A stretch of 64,000 bases of DNA from JBKHYJ01 sp046565505 (GCA_046565505.1 JBKHYJ010000096.1:33077-97076); one strand, 5' to 3'; counted from the first letter of the stretch, positions 26,184 to 36,381 are shown. Notes: generated by a model not told the origin, from the letters alone. Numbers and translations: made by a program.

Positions 26184-27197
26184 ATGAAGATACTGGTTAC
26201 GGGGGCGGCAGGGTTCATCGGCATGCATGTCGCCTTGCGGCTGTCGGACCGCGGCGACGAGGTTGTCGGTGTAGATAATCTGAACGACTACTACGACGCG
26301 CGGCTGAAGGAGGACCGCCTCGCGATCCTGCTTTCAAATCTCAAGTTCCGCTTTATCAAGATGGACATCACGGACAACGAGGCCCTGGCCTCGCTGTTCG
26401 CCCGCGAGCGATTCGACAGGGTGATAAATCTGGCGGCCCAGGCGGGCGTGCGTTACAGCATTGAAAACCCACATGCCTACATCAGCAGCAACGTCACAGG
26501 CTTCGTGAACGTGCTGGAGTTGTGTCGCCATCACCGCGTCGGGCACCTCGTTTATGCCAGCAGTTCGAGCGTCTACGGGGCGAATGCGAAGACGCCCTCT
26601 TCCGTACACGACTGCGCTGACCACCCCGTGAGCCTTTACGCCGCGACCAAGAAGGCCAACGAGTTGATGGCGCACACTTACAGCCACCTGTATGAGCTTC
26701 CGACGACGGGGCTGCGCTTCTTCACGGTGTATGGCCCGTGGGGTCGGCCCGACATGGCCATGATGCTTTTCACCAGCGCGATTCTCGAAGGTCGCCCCAT
26801 AGATGTTTTCAATTTCGGCAAGCTGCAAAGAGACTTCACATACGTTGATGACGTGGTCGAAGGGCTGGTGCGCGTTCTGGACAACCCTCCGGGGAAAAAC
26901 CTGAAGTGGTCCGGGCACAAACCCGACCCGGGGTCGAGCTATGCCCCGTACAGGATTTACAACCTCGGCAACAACAGGCCCGTCGAGCTGCTACGACTGA
27001 TAGAACTGCTGGAGGATTGCCTGGGGAAAAAGGCCGAAAAGAATTTCCTGCCGCTTCAACCGGGCGACGTGCTTGCGACCTACGCGGACGTGGACGACCT
27101 GATGCGAGAGATGGACTTCAAGCCGATCACGCCGATCGAAACGGGCGTCAAGCGCTTCGCGGATTGGTATCGGGCTTACTACGGGACAAGGCAGTAA
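26184..27197 (+). CDS. NAD-dependent nucleotide-sugar epimerase (UDP-glucuronate 4-epimerase-like)
   Basis: 337-residue extended short-chain dehydrogenase/reductase. NAD-binding GAAGFIG at residues 7-13, the catalytic Tyr/Lys in SLYAATKKANE (near 152-156) and the upstream Ser cluster ASSSSVYG. The N-terminal DNLNDYYDARLKEDRL and the RPDMAMMLFTSAILEG segment are typical of UDP-GlcA C4-epimerases (CapI/WbpP-like), so production of UDP-galacturonate is the likeliest reaction; substrate is inferred. GAGG precedes the ATG. Supplies precursor to the surrounding glycosyltransferases. Confidence 0.9.
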   Translation: MKILVTGAAGFIGMHVALRLSDRGDEVVGVDNLNDYYDARLKEDRLAILLSNLKFRFIKMDITDNEALASLFARERFDRVINLAAQAGVRYSIENPHAYISSNVTGFVNVLELCRHHRVGHLVYASSSSVYGANAKTPSSVHDCADHPVSLYAATKKANELMAHTYSHLYELPTTGLRFFTVYGPWGRPDMAMMLFTSAILEGRPIDVFNFGKLQRDFTYVDDVVEGLVRVLDNPPGKNLKWSGHKPDPGSSYAPYRIYNLGNNRPVELLRLIELLEDCLGKKAEKNFLPLQPGDVLATYADVDDLMREMDFKPITPIETGVKRFADWYRAYYGTRQ

Positions 27198-27202
27198 TAT
27201 TC

Positions 27203-28675
27203 ATGGAAAACCTGCACAGAGCCAAAGCATTATCCGTAGGGGGCGCCGCGCTCGCCTCTCTGGTAAAGAAAGGGCAACCAGGCGCGGGCGGAGTCTATTG
27301 GGGCCGGCTGCGCCGGCCGACCCCGAATCATAAAATCCTCGCCGCCATGCTGACGGTGGGTTCGCTCAGTGCCGTAGTAAAGCTCGCCTCCACCGCCAGG
27401 GAGGTCGTGATAGCCCGCCAGTTCGGAGCGGGTGACGGCCTCGACGCCTTTCTTATCGCCTTCTTGCTGCCGTCGGTCGCCATTAACGTGGTGGCAGGCT
27501 CTTTCAACGCCGCGCTGATCCCGACTTACATACAGGTGCGCGAGCGCGAAGGGAAAGAGGAGGCTCAAAGGCTGCTCTCTTCTGTGCTGGTGTGGAGCGC
27601 GGCCCTGCTGGTCGCTGTTTCACTCCTGATGGCGCTCGTGTCCCCTTTCGTGCTTCCGGTGCTCGGCTCGGGCTTCGACGCCGAGAAGCTCGCCCTGACG
27701 CGCAGGCTGTTTTTCATTCTCCTCCCCGCGCTCCCGCTGAGCGGGCTGTTCGTCAACTGGGCGGCCGTGCTGAACGCGGGCGGGCGATTCGCGCTCGCGG
27801 CAGCCACCCCCATCATGACGCCGCTGGCGATGATGAGCATCATCTCCGCGTTCGGCGATTCCTGGGGGATCTATGCCGCGGCGGGGGCGATGATCGTCGG
27901 GACGATTGCCGAAGGCGCATTACTGGCGAGCGGGCTGCGTAAACAAGGGATCTCCCCGGTCCCGCGTTGGCACGGCTTCAGCCCCGCGACGCGCCAAGTG
28001 ATGGGGCAGTACGCGCCCACGATCGCTTCGGGCTTGTTGATGAACGGCACGATAATAGTAGATCAGGGCATGGCGGCCATGCTCGGGCCGGGCAGCGTCT
28101 CTATTCTGAATTACGGAAACAGGATGTCCGCCGCGGTGATAGCGATAGGCGCGATGGCTATCAGTACGGCGTTCCTGCCGCACTTTTCGCGCCTGGCGGC
28201 GGCTGCTGATTGGGAAGGCGTCCGGCGCACGCTGAAGATTTACACTCGCCTGATACTGGTCGCGTCGGTCCCCGTCACACTCATTCTGATAGCCTCGTCG
28301 GACGTGCTGGTCAGCCTCCTGTTTGAGCGCGGGGCCTTTACGGCAACGAACACGGTTGAGGTAGCTTCGGTTCAGAGGCTTTACGTATTGCAGATGCCCA
28401 TTTACCTCGCCAGCCTGCTCTTCGTGCGCCTGATCTCCGCCCTCAGGGCGAATCGCATTCTGGTGTGGGGCACGGTCATTAACTTCACCGTCAACATAGC
28501 CCTGGATTACGTGCTGATGAGGTGGCTGGGCGTCGCGGGCATCGCTCTGTCTACGAGCATAGTGTATGCAGTTTCGCTCTCCTATCTATACTTCGCGTCG
28601 CTGCATGCTCTCAAGGAGGCCGAGAAGACATGCCCCTCGCTCCAGCCGCGTCGATCTTATAAATATTGCGCCTAG
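27203..28675 (+). CDS. MurJ/MviN-like lipid-linked oligosaccharide flippase
   Basis: About 490 residues from ATG 27203; a longer open frame upstream overlaps the epimerase and is rejected. MATE/MOP superfamily with about 14 hydrophobic segments and the MviN signatures AREVVIARQFGAGDGLDAF and FERGAFTATNT near the C-terminal half. In this cluster it takes the place of a Wzx/PST-type flippase and probably turns undecaprenyl-linked repeat units to the periplasmic face. A housekeeping lipid II role cannot be excluded but the setting argues against it. The N-terminal 35 residues are a polar cytoplasmic extension. Confidence 0.88.
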   Translation: MENLHRAKALSVGGAALASLVKKGQPGAGGVYWGRLRRPTPNHKILAAMLTVGSLSAVVKLASTAREVVIARQFGAGDGLDAFLIAFLLPSVAINVVAGSFNAALIPTYIQVREREGKEEAQRLLSSVLVWSAALLVAVSLLMALVSPFVLPVLGSGFDAEKLALTRRLFFILLPALPLSGLFVNWAAVLNAGGRFALAAATPIMTPLAMMSIISAFGDSWGIYAAAGAMIVGTIAEGALLASGLRKQGISPVPRWHGFSPATRQVMGQYAPTIASGLLMNGTIIVDQGMAAMLGPGSVSILNYGNRMSAAVIAIGAMAISTAFLPHFSRLAAAADWEGVRRTLKIYTRLILVASVPVTLILIASSDVLVSLLFERGAFTATNTVEVASVQRLYVLQMPIYLASLLFVRLISALRANRILVWGTVINFTVNIALDYVLMRWLGVAGIALSTSIVYAVSLSYLYFASLHALKEAEKTCPSLQPRRSYKYCA

Positions 28676-28753
28676 AAGAGTCCCCGGATAAATGCCCTCC
28701 ACAACCGCGCGGGAATCCTGCATGACCGACATGCTACCAAGAGGCTTCAGACA

Positions 28754-29977
28754 ATGCGGCTGACCTTAGTCATATCATCACTCCAAGCCGGCGGGGCCGA
28801 GCGCGTGATGACGACGATGGCGAACTATTGGGCCGCCGCAGGGTGGACGATAAAGATCATCACCTTCGACGATGGCTCGGCGGCGCCATTTTATAACATC
28901 GACGAGAGGGTCGCCCGCGCCCCGTTAGGTATAGCGAGCGACTCGACGAATGCGGTCGCCGGATTAATGAATAGTGTGAAGCGCGTCCAGATACTCCATC
29001 ACGCCATACGCGACAGCCGGCCCGATGCGGTCATCAGCTTCATGGAAAGGACCAATATAATCACTTTGCTTGCCGTTAAAGGGCTGGGCATACCGACTAT
29101 CATATCGGAACGATGCAACCCCCGGCTGAATAAGATCGGGAAGAGTTGGGAACAACTCCGGCGCCTGACCTACCCACTGGCGGACCTGCTCGTCGTCCAA
29201 AGCAAAGGCGTGCTTGAGTGCTTCCCGCCTCGCGTGCGGGCCCGCTCGCGGGTCATCCCGAACCCCATAGTCCCGCCGCATATAAACGACGCCTCAGATG
29301 ATCCCGGTTTGAATGACGCGGGGGCTCAGACATCTGACCTCGCGGCAGGGCCGACTATCATCTCGATGGGCAGGTTGAGTCATCAGAAAGGGTTCGATTA
29401 CCTGCTACAAGCCTTCGCCCATTTGAAGCCGCATCACAGGGATTGGAAACTGACCATCCTCGGTGAGGGGCCTCAGCGTAAGGAGCTTGAATCTTTGCGC
29501 CGGTCGTTGCTGCTCGAAGACAGCGCATTCTTACCCGGGGCTGTGGCTAACCCGAATGCGTTTCTAAAGCAGGCGAGTCTTTTTGTATTGCCTTCTCGCT
29601 ACGAAGGGTTCCCCAACGCCCTGTGTGAAGCGATGGCCTGCGGGCTGCCCGTCATCGCGACCGATTGCAAGTACGGCCCGCAGGAGATCGTCAGGCACAA
29701 CGTGGATGGGCTTCTCATCCCCAGGGATGATGGGAACGCATTAATCGGCGCGATGAAACGGCTAATGACCAGCAGAGGTGAGAGGGACCGGCTCGCCGGG
29801 CGTGCCCCTGAAGTCATCGACAGGTTCGCTCTTGAGCGAGTCATGCGGCTGTGGGGGATGGCTATCGATAGCGTGCTGTCGAAAAAGAGCGGCGCGGCAA
29901 CCAGGGCGAGGACTACACCCGAAAACCAGATTCCTTTCAAAGGTAACTCTTGTCAAACACAGGTGAGCGATAAGTGA
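28754..29977 (+). CDS. Glycosyltransferase family 4
   Basis: 407-residue GT-B enzyme. N-terminal nucleotide-free half starts LVISSLQAGGAERVM; the C-terminal half has the donor-binding motif E-x7-E in EGFPNALCEAMACGLPVIATD. Retaining transferase, cytoplasmic face of the inner membrane, transferring a sugar from an NDP-sugar to the growing lipid-linked unit. AGAGG precedes the ATG. The C-terminal 35 residues are polar and variable. The last four bases overlap the next gene (GTGA). Sugar specificity unknown. Confidence 0.9.
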   Translation: MRLTLVISSLQAGGAERVMTTMANYWAAAGWTIKIITFDDGSAAPFYNIDERVARAPLGIASDSTNAVAGLMNSVKRVQILHHAIRDSRPDAVISFMERTNIITLLAVKGLGIPTIISERCNPRLNKIGKSWEQLRRLTYPLADLLVVQSKGVLECFPPRVRARSRVIPNPIVPPHINDASDDPGLNDAGAQTSDLAAGPTIISMGRLSHQKGFDYLLQAFAHLKPHHRDWKLTILGEGPQRKELESLRRSLLLEDSAFLPGAVANPNAFLKQASLFVLPSRYEGFPNALCEAMACGLPVIATDCKYGPQEIVRHNVDGLLIPRDDGNALIGAMKRLMTSRGERDRLAGRAPEVIDRFALERVMRLWGMAIDSVLSKKSGAATRARTTPENQIPFKGNSCQTQVSDK

Positions 29978-31110
29978 GAATACTTTTCCTCATAAGACGC
30001 CTGGGCTATGGCGGGGCCGAGCGTCAGCTTGTGGCGCTGGCGCGGTCGCTTTGCGAGTCGGGGCATTCGGTGTCCGTGGCCGTGTTTTATCCCGGCGGCC
30101 CACTGGAAGATGATCTACACGCCGCCGGAGTCCCCGTCCGCACGCTCGATAAGACCGGGCGGTGGGACGTGGTCGGTTTTACATGGCGATTGGTCAAGCT
30201 GGTCTATCGCGACCGCCCGGACATCGTGCATGGCTACCTTTGCGTTTCGAACATCCTGGCCGCTTTGATCGCGGCGGCCTTCCCGCGCGTTCGCGCAGCC
30301 TGGGGAGTGCGCGCCTCAAACATGAACCTGGCCGACTACGGTTGGCTGGCGCGTTTTCTTTACCGAGTAGAGGGCCGGCTTGCTTGCCTCGCGGATCTTA
30401 TTATCGTGAATTCACATGCGGGGCTGGATTACGCCGCGGCGAATGGCTTCCCTAAAAACAAGATGTTAGTCATACCTAATGGCATAGACACGGATCGATT
30501 TCGCCCTGATTCGCGGGCCCGGCGGCGCGTGCGGGCCGAGTGGGGCATAAAGGACTGTGAAGAGCTCGTCGGCCTGGTCGCCCGCCTAGACCCCATGAAG
30601 GATCACGCGACGTTCCTTAGAGCGGCGGCGCTCCTGAGCGCCGAGCGGAAGCAAACCGCCTTCGTCTGCGTCGGCGATGGCCCCGGCCTATACAAGGAAA
30701 GGCTAGTCAAACTGGCCGGAGAACTGGGCCTCGGCGGTCGCTTGATATGGGCAGGGCCGCAGGTTGAGATGCCCGCGATTTACAACGCCCTTGACGTCTT
30801 AGTCTCTTCTTCGTCGTATGGCGAGGGCTTCTCGAACGTGATAGGTGAAGCGATGGCCTCCGGCGTCCCGTGCGTGGCGACCGACGTAGGTGATTCCGCG
30901 TCAATCGTGGGCCGGGGCGGGGAGGTAGTCCCGCCGCGGGACCCCGAGGCCCTGAAAGCCGCCATCGCCAAATGCCTGGACGCTCCGAGCCCCGACTGCA
31001 CGGTCGAGCCATGCGGCCGGCAGCGGATCATCAACTCATTCTCAGTGAAAGAGCTTGAGAGCAGGACGGAGGCGGCCCTGCTCCGTTTATGCGAAGGGGT
31101 GGCATGTTAA
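29974..31110 (+). CDS. Glycosyltransferase family 4
   Basis: 378 residues, GTG start overlapping the preceding TGA. Begins FLIRRLGYGGAERQLV and carries the GT4 donor motif EGFSNVIGEAMASGVPCVATD, with VIPNGIDTDRFRPD as the interdomain signature. Closely resembles the product of 32299-33441 (EGFPNVIGEAMACGVPCVATDVGDSA in both halves of the motif region), so the two are probably duplicates that have diverged in acceptor use. Seven bases overlap the next start. Confidence 0.9.
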   Translation: MRILFLIRRLGYGGAERQLVALARSLCESGHSVSVAVFYPGGPLEDDLHAAGVPVRTLDKTGRWDVVGFTWRLVKLVYRDRPDIVHGYLCVSNILAALIAAAFPRVRAAWGVRASNMNLADYGWLARFLYRVEGRLACLADLIIVNSHAGLDYAAANGFPKNKMLVIPNGIDTDRFRPDSRARRRVRAEWGIKDCEELVGLVARLDPMKDHATFLRAAALLSAERKQTAFVCVGDGPGLYKERLVKLAGELGLGGRLIWAGPQVEMPAIYNALDVLVSSSSYGEGFSNVIGEAMASGVPCVATDVGDSASIVGRGGEVVPPRDPEALKAAIAKCLDAPSPDCTVEPCGRQRIINSFSVKELESRTEAALLRLCEGVAC

Positions 31111-32336
31111 GAGACTATTACGCGCGCGCGATGGCAGTCGCTGCCGTAATGATTTTCTTCACCAGCTTGAGCCTCTACCTGTTTTCAGCGGAGTTCGTTT
31201 CGTTCCCGCCTCTATACTGGATGATTGTTTTCGGGGTGGCCGCTGCGCCCGTATGTCTATCGCTAAGGTCCGCTCTTGCGGTCCGCCATTCCCTGCTCGC
31301 GCGATGGTGTTATGGGTTCCTGATGATTTCAAGCCTCTGGCTTATGTTCCAGCCCTCGCCATCGGAGACAGTGTGGCAGGAATTTCAGACTCGCGTGCTT
31401 TCCGTATTATTCGTCCTCACTCTCATATGCGTCTTTTCAAGCGACGGCGCTCAGCTCTGGGCCAGGCGCGCGACGCTCTTCGCGGTGCTGGCGGCCGTGG
31501 CCTTAAACCTTTACGAGCTGTTCAACCCGCTCTCGTTCAGCACGGTAATGGGCCGCTCCGCCGGGCTTTATATGAACCCCAACCAGTGTGCTGTGGCCCT
31601 CATCCTGGGGATGGTAATTAGTCTGGGGCTGCTGCCGCATCGTTACAGGGTGCTTTTTGCGGCGCTGGTCGGCCTGGGGGTACTGCTGACGCTGTCGCGG
31701 TCGGCAGCGATAGGATGGTTCATAACCATTTTCGCCCTAATCAAGGCGGGCCAGATCAGTCTGAGGCGTTCGATTCTAATAGGCTGCACGCTCATAACCG
31801 TCACTTTCGCCGCGGTGGCCTGGCAGTGGGACGGGATCGAGCACCGACTCGAAGACATCGGCGTGCTGAACCCGAATACGGCCATGAGGCTCGACTGGTT
31901 CAATAGCATGGACGCTTCCGACTTTAGCGCGACCGAACGCAAGCAGGTGGCGGAGCTCGGGTGGGAGATGTTTTCCGACAGCCCCCTGTTCGGGCATGGC
32001 GTCGGCGCGTCCATAGACTGGAGCTACGAGAGGTCATCGCACAACGAATACCTGAACATGATGGTCGATCATGGGATAGCCGGGTTCTTCATCCTGCCGC
32101 TTCTCGCGCTGGCGACCGTCTGGCGGGCGCGCGGGGAAGCGCGGCAGATCAGCTTTGCGTTCACCGCCTTCATCCTATACTTCGGATTCTTCAGCCACAA
32201 CATTCTCAATGAGCGCCCCGTCTTGATGGCATTCGCGCTGCTGTCATCTATGGTCATGTCGAGCCGCGGCGGTCAGGCGCACGCGGAGAGGTCGCAAAAT
32301 GAAAGTCGCACATATTATCACTGCTTTGCGCGCTGA
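31104..32336 (+). CDS. Second O-antigen ligase/polymerase-family membrane protein
   Basis: 410 residues from ATG 31104 (GAAGGGG upstream); an ATG 15 bases earlier is also open. About ten membrane segments and the Wzy_C periplasmic loop, ending LFGHGVGASIDWSYERSSHNEYLNMMVDHG, which contains the conserved GHG and HNEYL pattern of the family. Shares little sequence with the first such protein in the cluster. One may act as polymerase and the other as ligase. Overlaps the next glycosyltransferase by 38 bp. Confidence 0.85.
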   Translation: MLRDYYARAMAVAAVMIFFTSLSLYLFSAEFVSFPPLYWMIVFGVAAAPVCLSLRSALAVRHSLLARWCYGFLMISSLWLMFQPSPSETVWQEFQTRVLSVLFVLTLICVFSSDGAQLWARRATLFAVLAAVALNLYELFNPLSFSTVMGRSAGLYMNPNQCAVALILGMVISLGLLPHRYRVLFAALVGLGVLLTLSRSAAIGWFITIFALIKAGQISLRRSILIGCTLITVTFAAVAWQWDGIEHRLEDIGVLNPNTAMRLDWFNSMDASDFSATERKQVAELGWEMFSDSPLFGHGVGASIDWSYERSSHNEYLNMMVDHGIAGFFILPLLALATVWRARGEARQISFAFTAFILYFGFFSHNILNERPVLMAFALLSSMVMSSRGGQAHAERSQNESRTYYHCFAR

Positions 32337-33441
32337 AGGAGCACAGATGATGCTTTACAAATTGCTTTCGCGGATGGAGAGGAGCCGATTCGACTCTGCC
32401 GTCGTCTCGCTGTCGGGCCGGGGTCCGCTGGCCGAAAGGTTTGAAAGCCTTAATATCCCCGTCTACCCCGTCAACATGAGGGCGGAGATGCCAACCTTGC
32501 CCGCGCTGCTTCGCCTGTTGGGTAAGATTCGCGAGATCAAACCGGACCTCATCCAAGGTTGGATGTATCACGGGAACCTCGCGGCCCAGTTGACGGGCTC
32601 GCTCATGCCATCGCGCGTACCCGTGCTCTGGAACATTCGGGGGGCCCACTACACACTCAAAAACGAAAAGCCCGCGACGGCGGCGACCATCTGGCTGGGT
32701 GCGAGGCTGTCGGGGCTGCCGGCGAAGATAATCAACAACTCCGAGCAGAGCGCGCTGGGCCATGAGGAAAGGCTCGGATACCGCGCGCACAAGCGCGTCA
32801 TCATCCCTAACGGTTTCGACACGGACATTTACTCACCATCCCGCGCGGCGCGTCAGAGCGTGCGGGAAGAGCTGGGCCTTCCGGCAGACGCGGTGCTGAT
32901 CGGGTTGATAGCCCGCTACCACCCTGTGAAAGATCACGCCACGTTTCTGGAAGCGGCGTCGCTGTTGTTGAAAACTCATGACCAGGCTCACTTCGTACTG
33001 GCGGGCCAGGACGTTGACGAGACCAACGTGCAGTTGCGCGAGATGCTGGACCGACACGGCGCATGCGCGAACGTCCACCTGCTCGGCTACCGAAAGGACA
33101 TGGCGCGGATCGCCGCGGCAATGGACATTGTAAGCCTGTCTTCATATTGCGAAGGCTTTCCCAACGTGATAGGCGAAGCGATGGCGTGCGGCGTCCCATG
33201 CGTGGCGACCGACGTAGGTGATTCGGCGCTGGTGGTGGGCGACACCGGACGGATAGTGCCGCCGCGCCACGCATTCGCGCTTGCGAATGCGTGGAAAGAG
33301 TTGATCGATATGGGCGCGGAGCGCAGGCAGACGCTCGGCATGCTCGCGCGGCAACGCGTGGTCAAGAACTTCTCGCTCGACGCCATTGCGGCACGTTACG
33401 AAACGCTCTATGCGGAGACGCTCTCCCAAACGATACACTAA
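32299..33441 (+). CDS. Glycosyltransferase family 4
   Basis: 380-residue GT-B transferase; starts within the previous gene, AGAGG before the ATG. Motifs: VAHIITALRAEGAQMMLYKL at the N-terminus, VIIPNGFDTDIYSP at the domain junction, EGFPNVIGEAMACGVPCVATD for donor binding. The unusually deep 38-bp overlap with the polymerase gene points to coupled translation. Paralogue of the transferase at 29974-31110. Confidence 0.9.
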   Translation: MKVAHIITALRAEGAQMMLYKLLSRMERSRFDSAVVSLSGRGPLAERFESLNIPVYPVNMRAEMPTLPALLRLLGKIREIKPDLIQGWMYHGNLAAQLTGSLMPSRVPVLWNIRGAHYTLKNEKPATAATIWLGARLSGLPAKIINNSEQSALGHEERLGYRAHKRVIIPNGFDTDIYSPSRAARQSVREELGLPADAVLIGLIARYHPVKDHATFLEAASLLLKTHDQAHFVLAGQDVDETNVQLREMLDRHGACANVHLLGYRKDMARIAAAMDIVSLSSYCEGFPNVIGEAMACGVPCVATDVGDSALVVGDTGRIVPPRHAFALANAWKELIDMGAERRQTLGMLARQRVVKNFSLDAIAARYETLYAETLSQTIH

Positions 33442-33501
33442 GCAGGCCATCACCCTGGCGTCGGTGAGTACGATTTGCTAGGTGGGGACATCAAGAACTG
33501 A

Positions 33502-35478
33502 ATGTGTGGAATAGCTGGTTTTATTAACCTGAAAAACAGCGACGACGCATGGGTCGAGCCCCTCCGGTTGATGACCGCCGCGTTATCTCATCGGGGCCCG
33601 GACGCGGACGGACACTGGTTCGACCCGGAGTCGGGGGTCGCCCTCGGCCACCGCCGCCTTTCCATTATTGACCTCTCGCCGCAGGGCCATCAGCCCATGT
33701 GTTCGGCGAGCGGTCGCTACGAACTCTGCTTCAACGGGGAAATCTATAACTTTGCCGAGCTGCGCGAGAACCTGGAATCATCCGGCCACAGGTTCCGGGG
33801 CTACTCTGACACAGAAGTCATGCTCGCCGCTATTGAGCAGTACGGGGTATCGGCTTCGGTCAAGAAATTCGTCGGGATGTTCGGGTTCGCGCTGTGGGAC
33901 CGGCGAGAGCGGGTGATGTATCTGGTTAGGGACCGTCTGGGGGAGAAGCCGCTCTATTACGGCTGGGCGGGCGACGTGTTCCTGTTCGGCTCTGAGTTGA
34001 AGGCGCTCCGCGCGCACCCGGCGTGGCGAGGCGAGATCGACCGCGACGCCGTCGCCCTGCTGATGCGGCACAACTATATTCCAGCGCCTTATTCCATCTA
34101 CAAGGGCATCTACAAGCTGCTGCCGGGGACGATTCTGACCCTGCCGCTGGCGGCCATAGCGGCCGGCCCGTCGGGCGTGCCGGCCCGGCCCGTTGCCTAC
34201 TGGTCGGCCAAAGCGGTGGCCGAGCATGGCGTCACCAATCAGTTTACGGGAAATGCCCTCGAAGCCGTCGATCAGCTAGAAGTATTGCTTCGGGAATCGG
34301 TGCGCGGGCAGATGGTGTGTGACGTGCCGCTCGGCGCATTCCTTTCCGGCGGGGTGGACTCTTCGACGGTTGTCGCCCTGATGCAGGCGCAGAGCGGCAG
34401 ACCTGTTAAGACCTTTACCATCGGCTTCAACGAGGAAGGCTACAACGAAGCGAGGCATGCCGAGGCCGTCGCGAAGCATCTAGGGACGGAGCACACGCAG
34501 CTTTACCTAACGCCCGAAGAGGCGATGGCGGTCATCCCGCGCCTGCCTTTGATCTATGACGAGCCTTTTTCCGACTCTTCTCAGATACCGACGCTGCTCG
34601 TGTCCCAGCTCGCGCGGCGCCACGTCAAGGTCTCGCTCTCCGGCGATGGCGGCGATGAGTTATTCTGCGGCTACAAACGCTACGAGCTGGGGCGCGACCT
34701 GTGGGGTAAGATAAATTATCTCCCGCCGCTGCCGCGAAGGGGCTTGGCGAAGACGCTCCGCGGGGTCCCCGTGGGCGTCTGGGATGGGCTATTCAGTTGG
34801 GCCACGCCGATATTGAACCGCTACGGCCGGCCCGGCCCGGTCGGCGACAAGCTTCACAAGACGGCAGAGATGTTGGAAGCGGCGACGCCGGACGCGCTTT
34901 ACCACAGGATGATGTCGCACTGGAAAGAGACGACTTCCCTGGTAACTGACTCGCGCGAACTGCCCACGGCTTTTACGACCGCGCAACGCTTGGCGGACAT
35001 CCCGGACATCAATCATCGGATGATGTTTGCCGACACAATCAGCTACTTGCCGGATGACATACTGGTGAAGGTGGACCGGGCGAGCATGGCTATGAGCCTC
35101 GAATCGCGGGTGCCATTCCTGGATCATCGCGTAGTCGAATTCGCTTGGCGGATTCCGCTGTCAATGAAGTTCCGCGATGGGCAGGGCAAGTGGCTGTTGC
35201 GGCAAGTGCTGTACAGGCACGTGCCCCGACAATTAGTCGAGCGTACGAAGATGGGCTTCGGCGTCCCTATTGACGCATGGCTGAGGGGGCCGCTCAGGGA
35301 GTGGGCAGAGGCGCTACTTCACGAAAGGCGGCTGGTGAAGGAAGGCTTCTTTAACCCCGGGCCCATTCGCAGGAAGTGGGCCGAGCACCTTTCAGGGGCT
35401 CACAACTGGCATTACTACCTCTGGGACGTTCTGATGTTTCAGGCATGGTTGGAGCAGCAAAACGCTTCAACGCCCTGA
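33502..35478 (+). CDS. asnB: Asparagine synthase (glutamine-hydrolysing)
   Basis: 658 residues, full length. N-terminal class II glutamine amidotransferase with the catalytic Cys2 (MCGIAGF), and a C-terminal ATP-pyrophosphatase domain with the PP-loop LSGGVDSS at about 281. In polysaccharide clusters AsnB-type proteins often amidate sugar acids such as uronates instead of, or as well as, making free asparagine; the neighbouring UDP-GlcA-type epimerase makes that idea attractive, but it is inference. No PEP-CTERM/exosortase gene, a common companion of such AsnB copies, was seen in the window. Confidence 0.93.
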   Translation: MCGIAGFINLKNSDDAWVEPLRLMTAALSHRGPDADGHWFDPESGVALGHRRLSIIDLSPQGHQPMCSASGRYELCFNGEIYNFAELRENLESSGHRFRGYSDTEVMLAAIEQYGVSASVKKFVGMFGFALWDRRERVMYLVRDRLGEKPLYYGWAGDVFLFGSELKALRAHPAWRGEIDRDAVALLMRHNYIPAPYSIYKGIYKLLPGTILTLPLAAIAAGPSGVPARPVAYWSAKAVAEHGVTNQFTGNALEAVDQLEVLLRESVRGQMVCDVPLGAFLSGGVDSSTVVALMQAQSGRPVKTFTIGFNEEGYNEARHAEAVAKHLGTEHTQLYLTPEEAMAVIPRLPLIYDEPFSDSSQIPTLLVSQLARRHVKVSLSGDGGDELFCGYKRYELGRDLWGKINYLPPLPRRGLAKTLRGVPVGVWDGLFSWATPILNRYGRPGPVGDKLHKTAEMLEAATPDALYHRMMSHWKETTSLVTDSRELPTAFTTAQRLADIPDINHRMMFADTISYLPDDILVKVDRASMAMSLESRVPFLDHRVVEFAWRIPLSMKFRDGQGKWLLRQVLYRHVPRQLVERTKMGFGVPIDAWLRGPLREWAEALLHERRLVKEGFFNPGPIRRKWAEHLSGAHNWHYYLWDVLMFQAWLEQQNASTP

Positions 35479-35637
35479 GAAGATCAATGCGGGCACGGAC
35501 TTATAGCCGGCTGATCGGCCCGCGTGATTAAAGCATCGCTTAATTTCAACAAGTCATTAACCGGCTTCGTTAAGCGAGAAGGGCAGCAGCCAAAATGCCG
35601 CCCCGATCGTTCGGCTCAGGCGCGGGTCGGAAAAGCT

Positions 35638-36381
35638 ATGGCGGCAGCGGCACTCGGAGATTATAACAAAAGGCTTTTTTCAGGCGGGCTGCGCGCGCGC
35701 CTGCACCTGAGCAGGTTTCACTGGTTGCGGGCGCAAGTGCGCAGGTTGAATCTTAGACGTGTGCGAGTGATCGAACTCGGGTGCTTTGACGGGAAGACAA
35801 TCGAGTACCTCGACCCGATGCCCGAACGCTACCTCGGGCTTGATGCCAACTGGGAAGGCGGCGTAGACGCAGGCAGAGAGCGGTGGAAAGATTTTCCGAA
35901 TGTCGAGCTAAGGGTATGTGCAAGGCCCGAAGAGATCCCGCGCGCGGAAGAGTCATTCGACGTGGGAATCTGCATGGAGACCCTGGAGCATATTCCGCCG
36001 GAGTTCGTGGACCCCTACCTCTCTGAGCTGAGCCGGGCTATAGACGGATACCTGTTTATCACGGTGCCCGTCGAGCGCGGATTAGTGTTCCTTTTAAAGC
36101 ACGGCATTAAGAAGGCCCTCCGAATGAAGCAGGAAAGTTTCGATGGCCGAGAGTTCTTCAATTGCGTGCTCGGCAGAATGAACAAAGTGGGCCGACGCGA
36201 GCACAAAGGTTTTGACGACCGTGCGCTCGTGGCGCAGGTCAGGAAGTATTTTGACGTTATGAGTGTGAAGGGAGTGTTCCCCAACCTCCCGATTCTCTCG
36301 CTGAACCTGACCGTCGGAATCGTAGCCAGGACAAGGGCCTTCGAGGGCAGCGCCTCGCAACGGTCCGCCCATCTGAAATAA
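35638..36381 (+). CDS. Class I SAM-dependent methyltransferase
   Basis: About 247 residues from ATG 35638, preceded by GGAAAAG; an in-frame GTG at 35524 would add 38 polar residues but has no ribosome binding site. SAM-binding motif I is VIELGCFDGKTIEYL, the acidic residue at the end of strand 2 is in YLGLDANWEGG, and motif IV-like FDVGICMETLEHIPPE follows. Probably methylates a sugar or terminates the glycan chain; the substrate is unknown. The C-terminal part is not shared with well-known chain terminators such as WbdD. Confidence 0.8.
   Translation: MAAAALGDYNKRLFSGGLRARLHLSRFHWLRAQVRRLNLRRVRVIELGCFDGKTIEYLDPMPERYLGLDANWEGGVDAGRERWKDFPNVELRVCARPEEIPRAEESFDVGICMETLEHIPPEFVDPYLSELSRAIDGYLFITVPVERGLVFLLKHGIKKALRMKQESFDGREFFNCVLGRMNKVGRREHKGFDDRALVAQVRKYFDVMSVKGVFPNLPILSLNLTVGIVARTRAFEGSASQRSAHLK

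Noticed and set aside
26906..27202. N-terminal extension of the MurJ-like gene
   Set aside because: It overlaps the epimerase out of frame; ATG 27203 gives a normal family N-terminus.
31055..31621. 188-codon ORF overlapping the second polymerase gene
   Set aside because: Out of frame with a clear membrane protein on the same strand; sequence is low-quality shadow.
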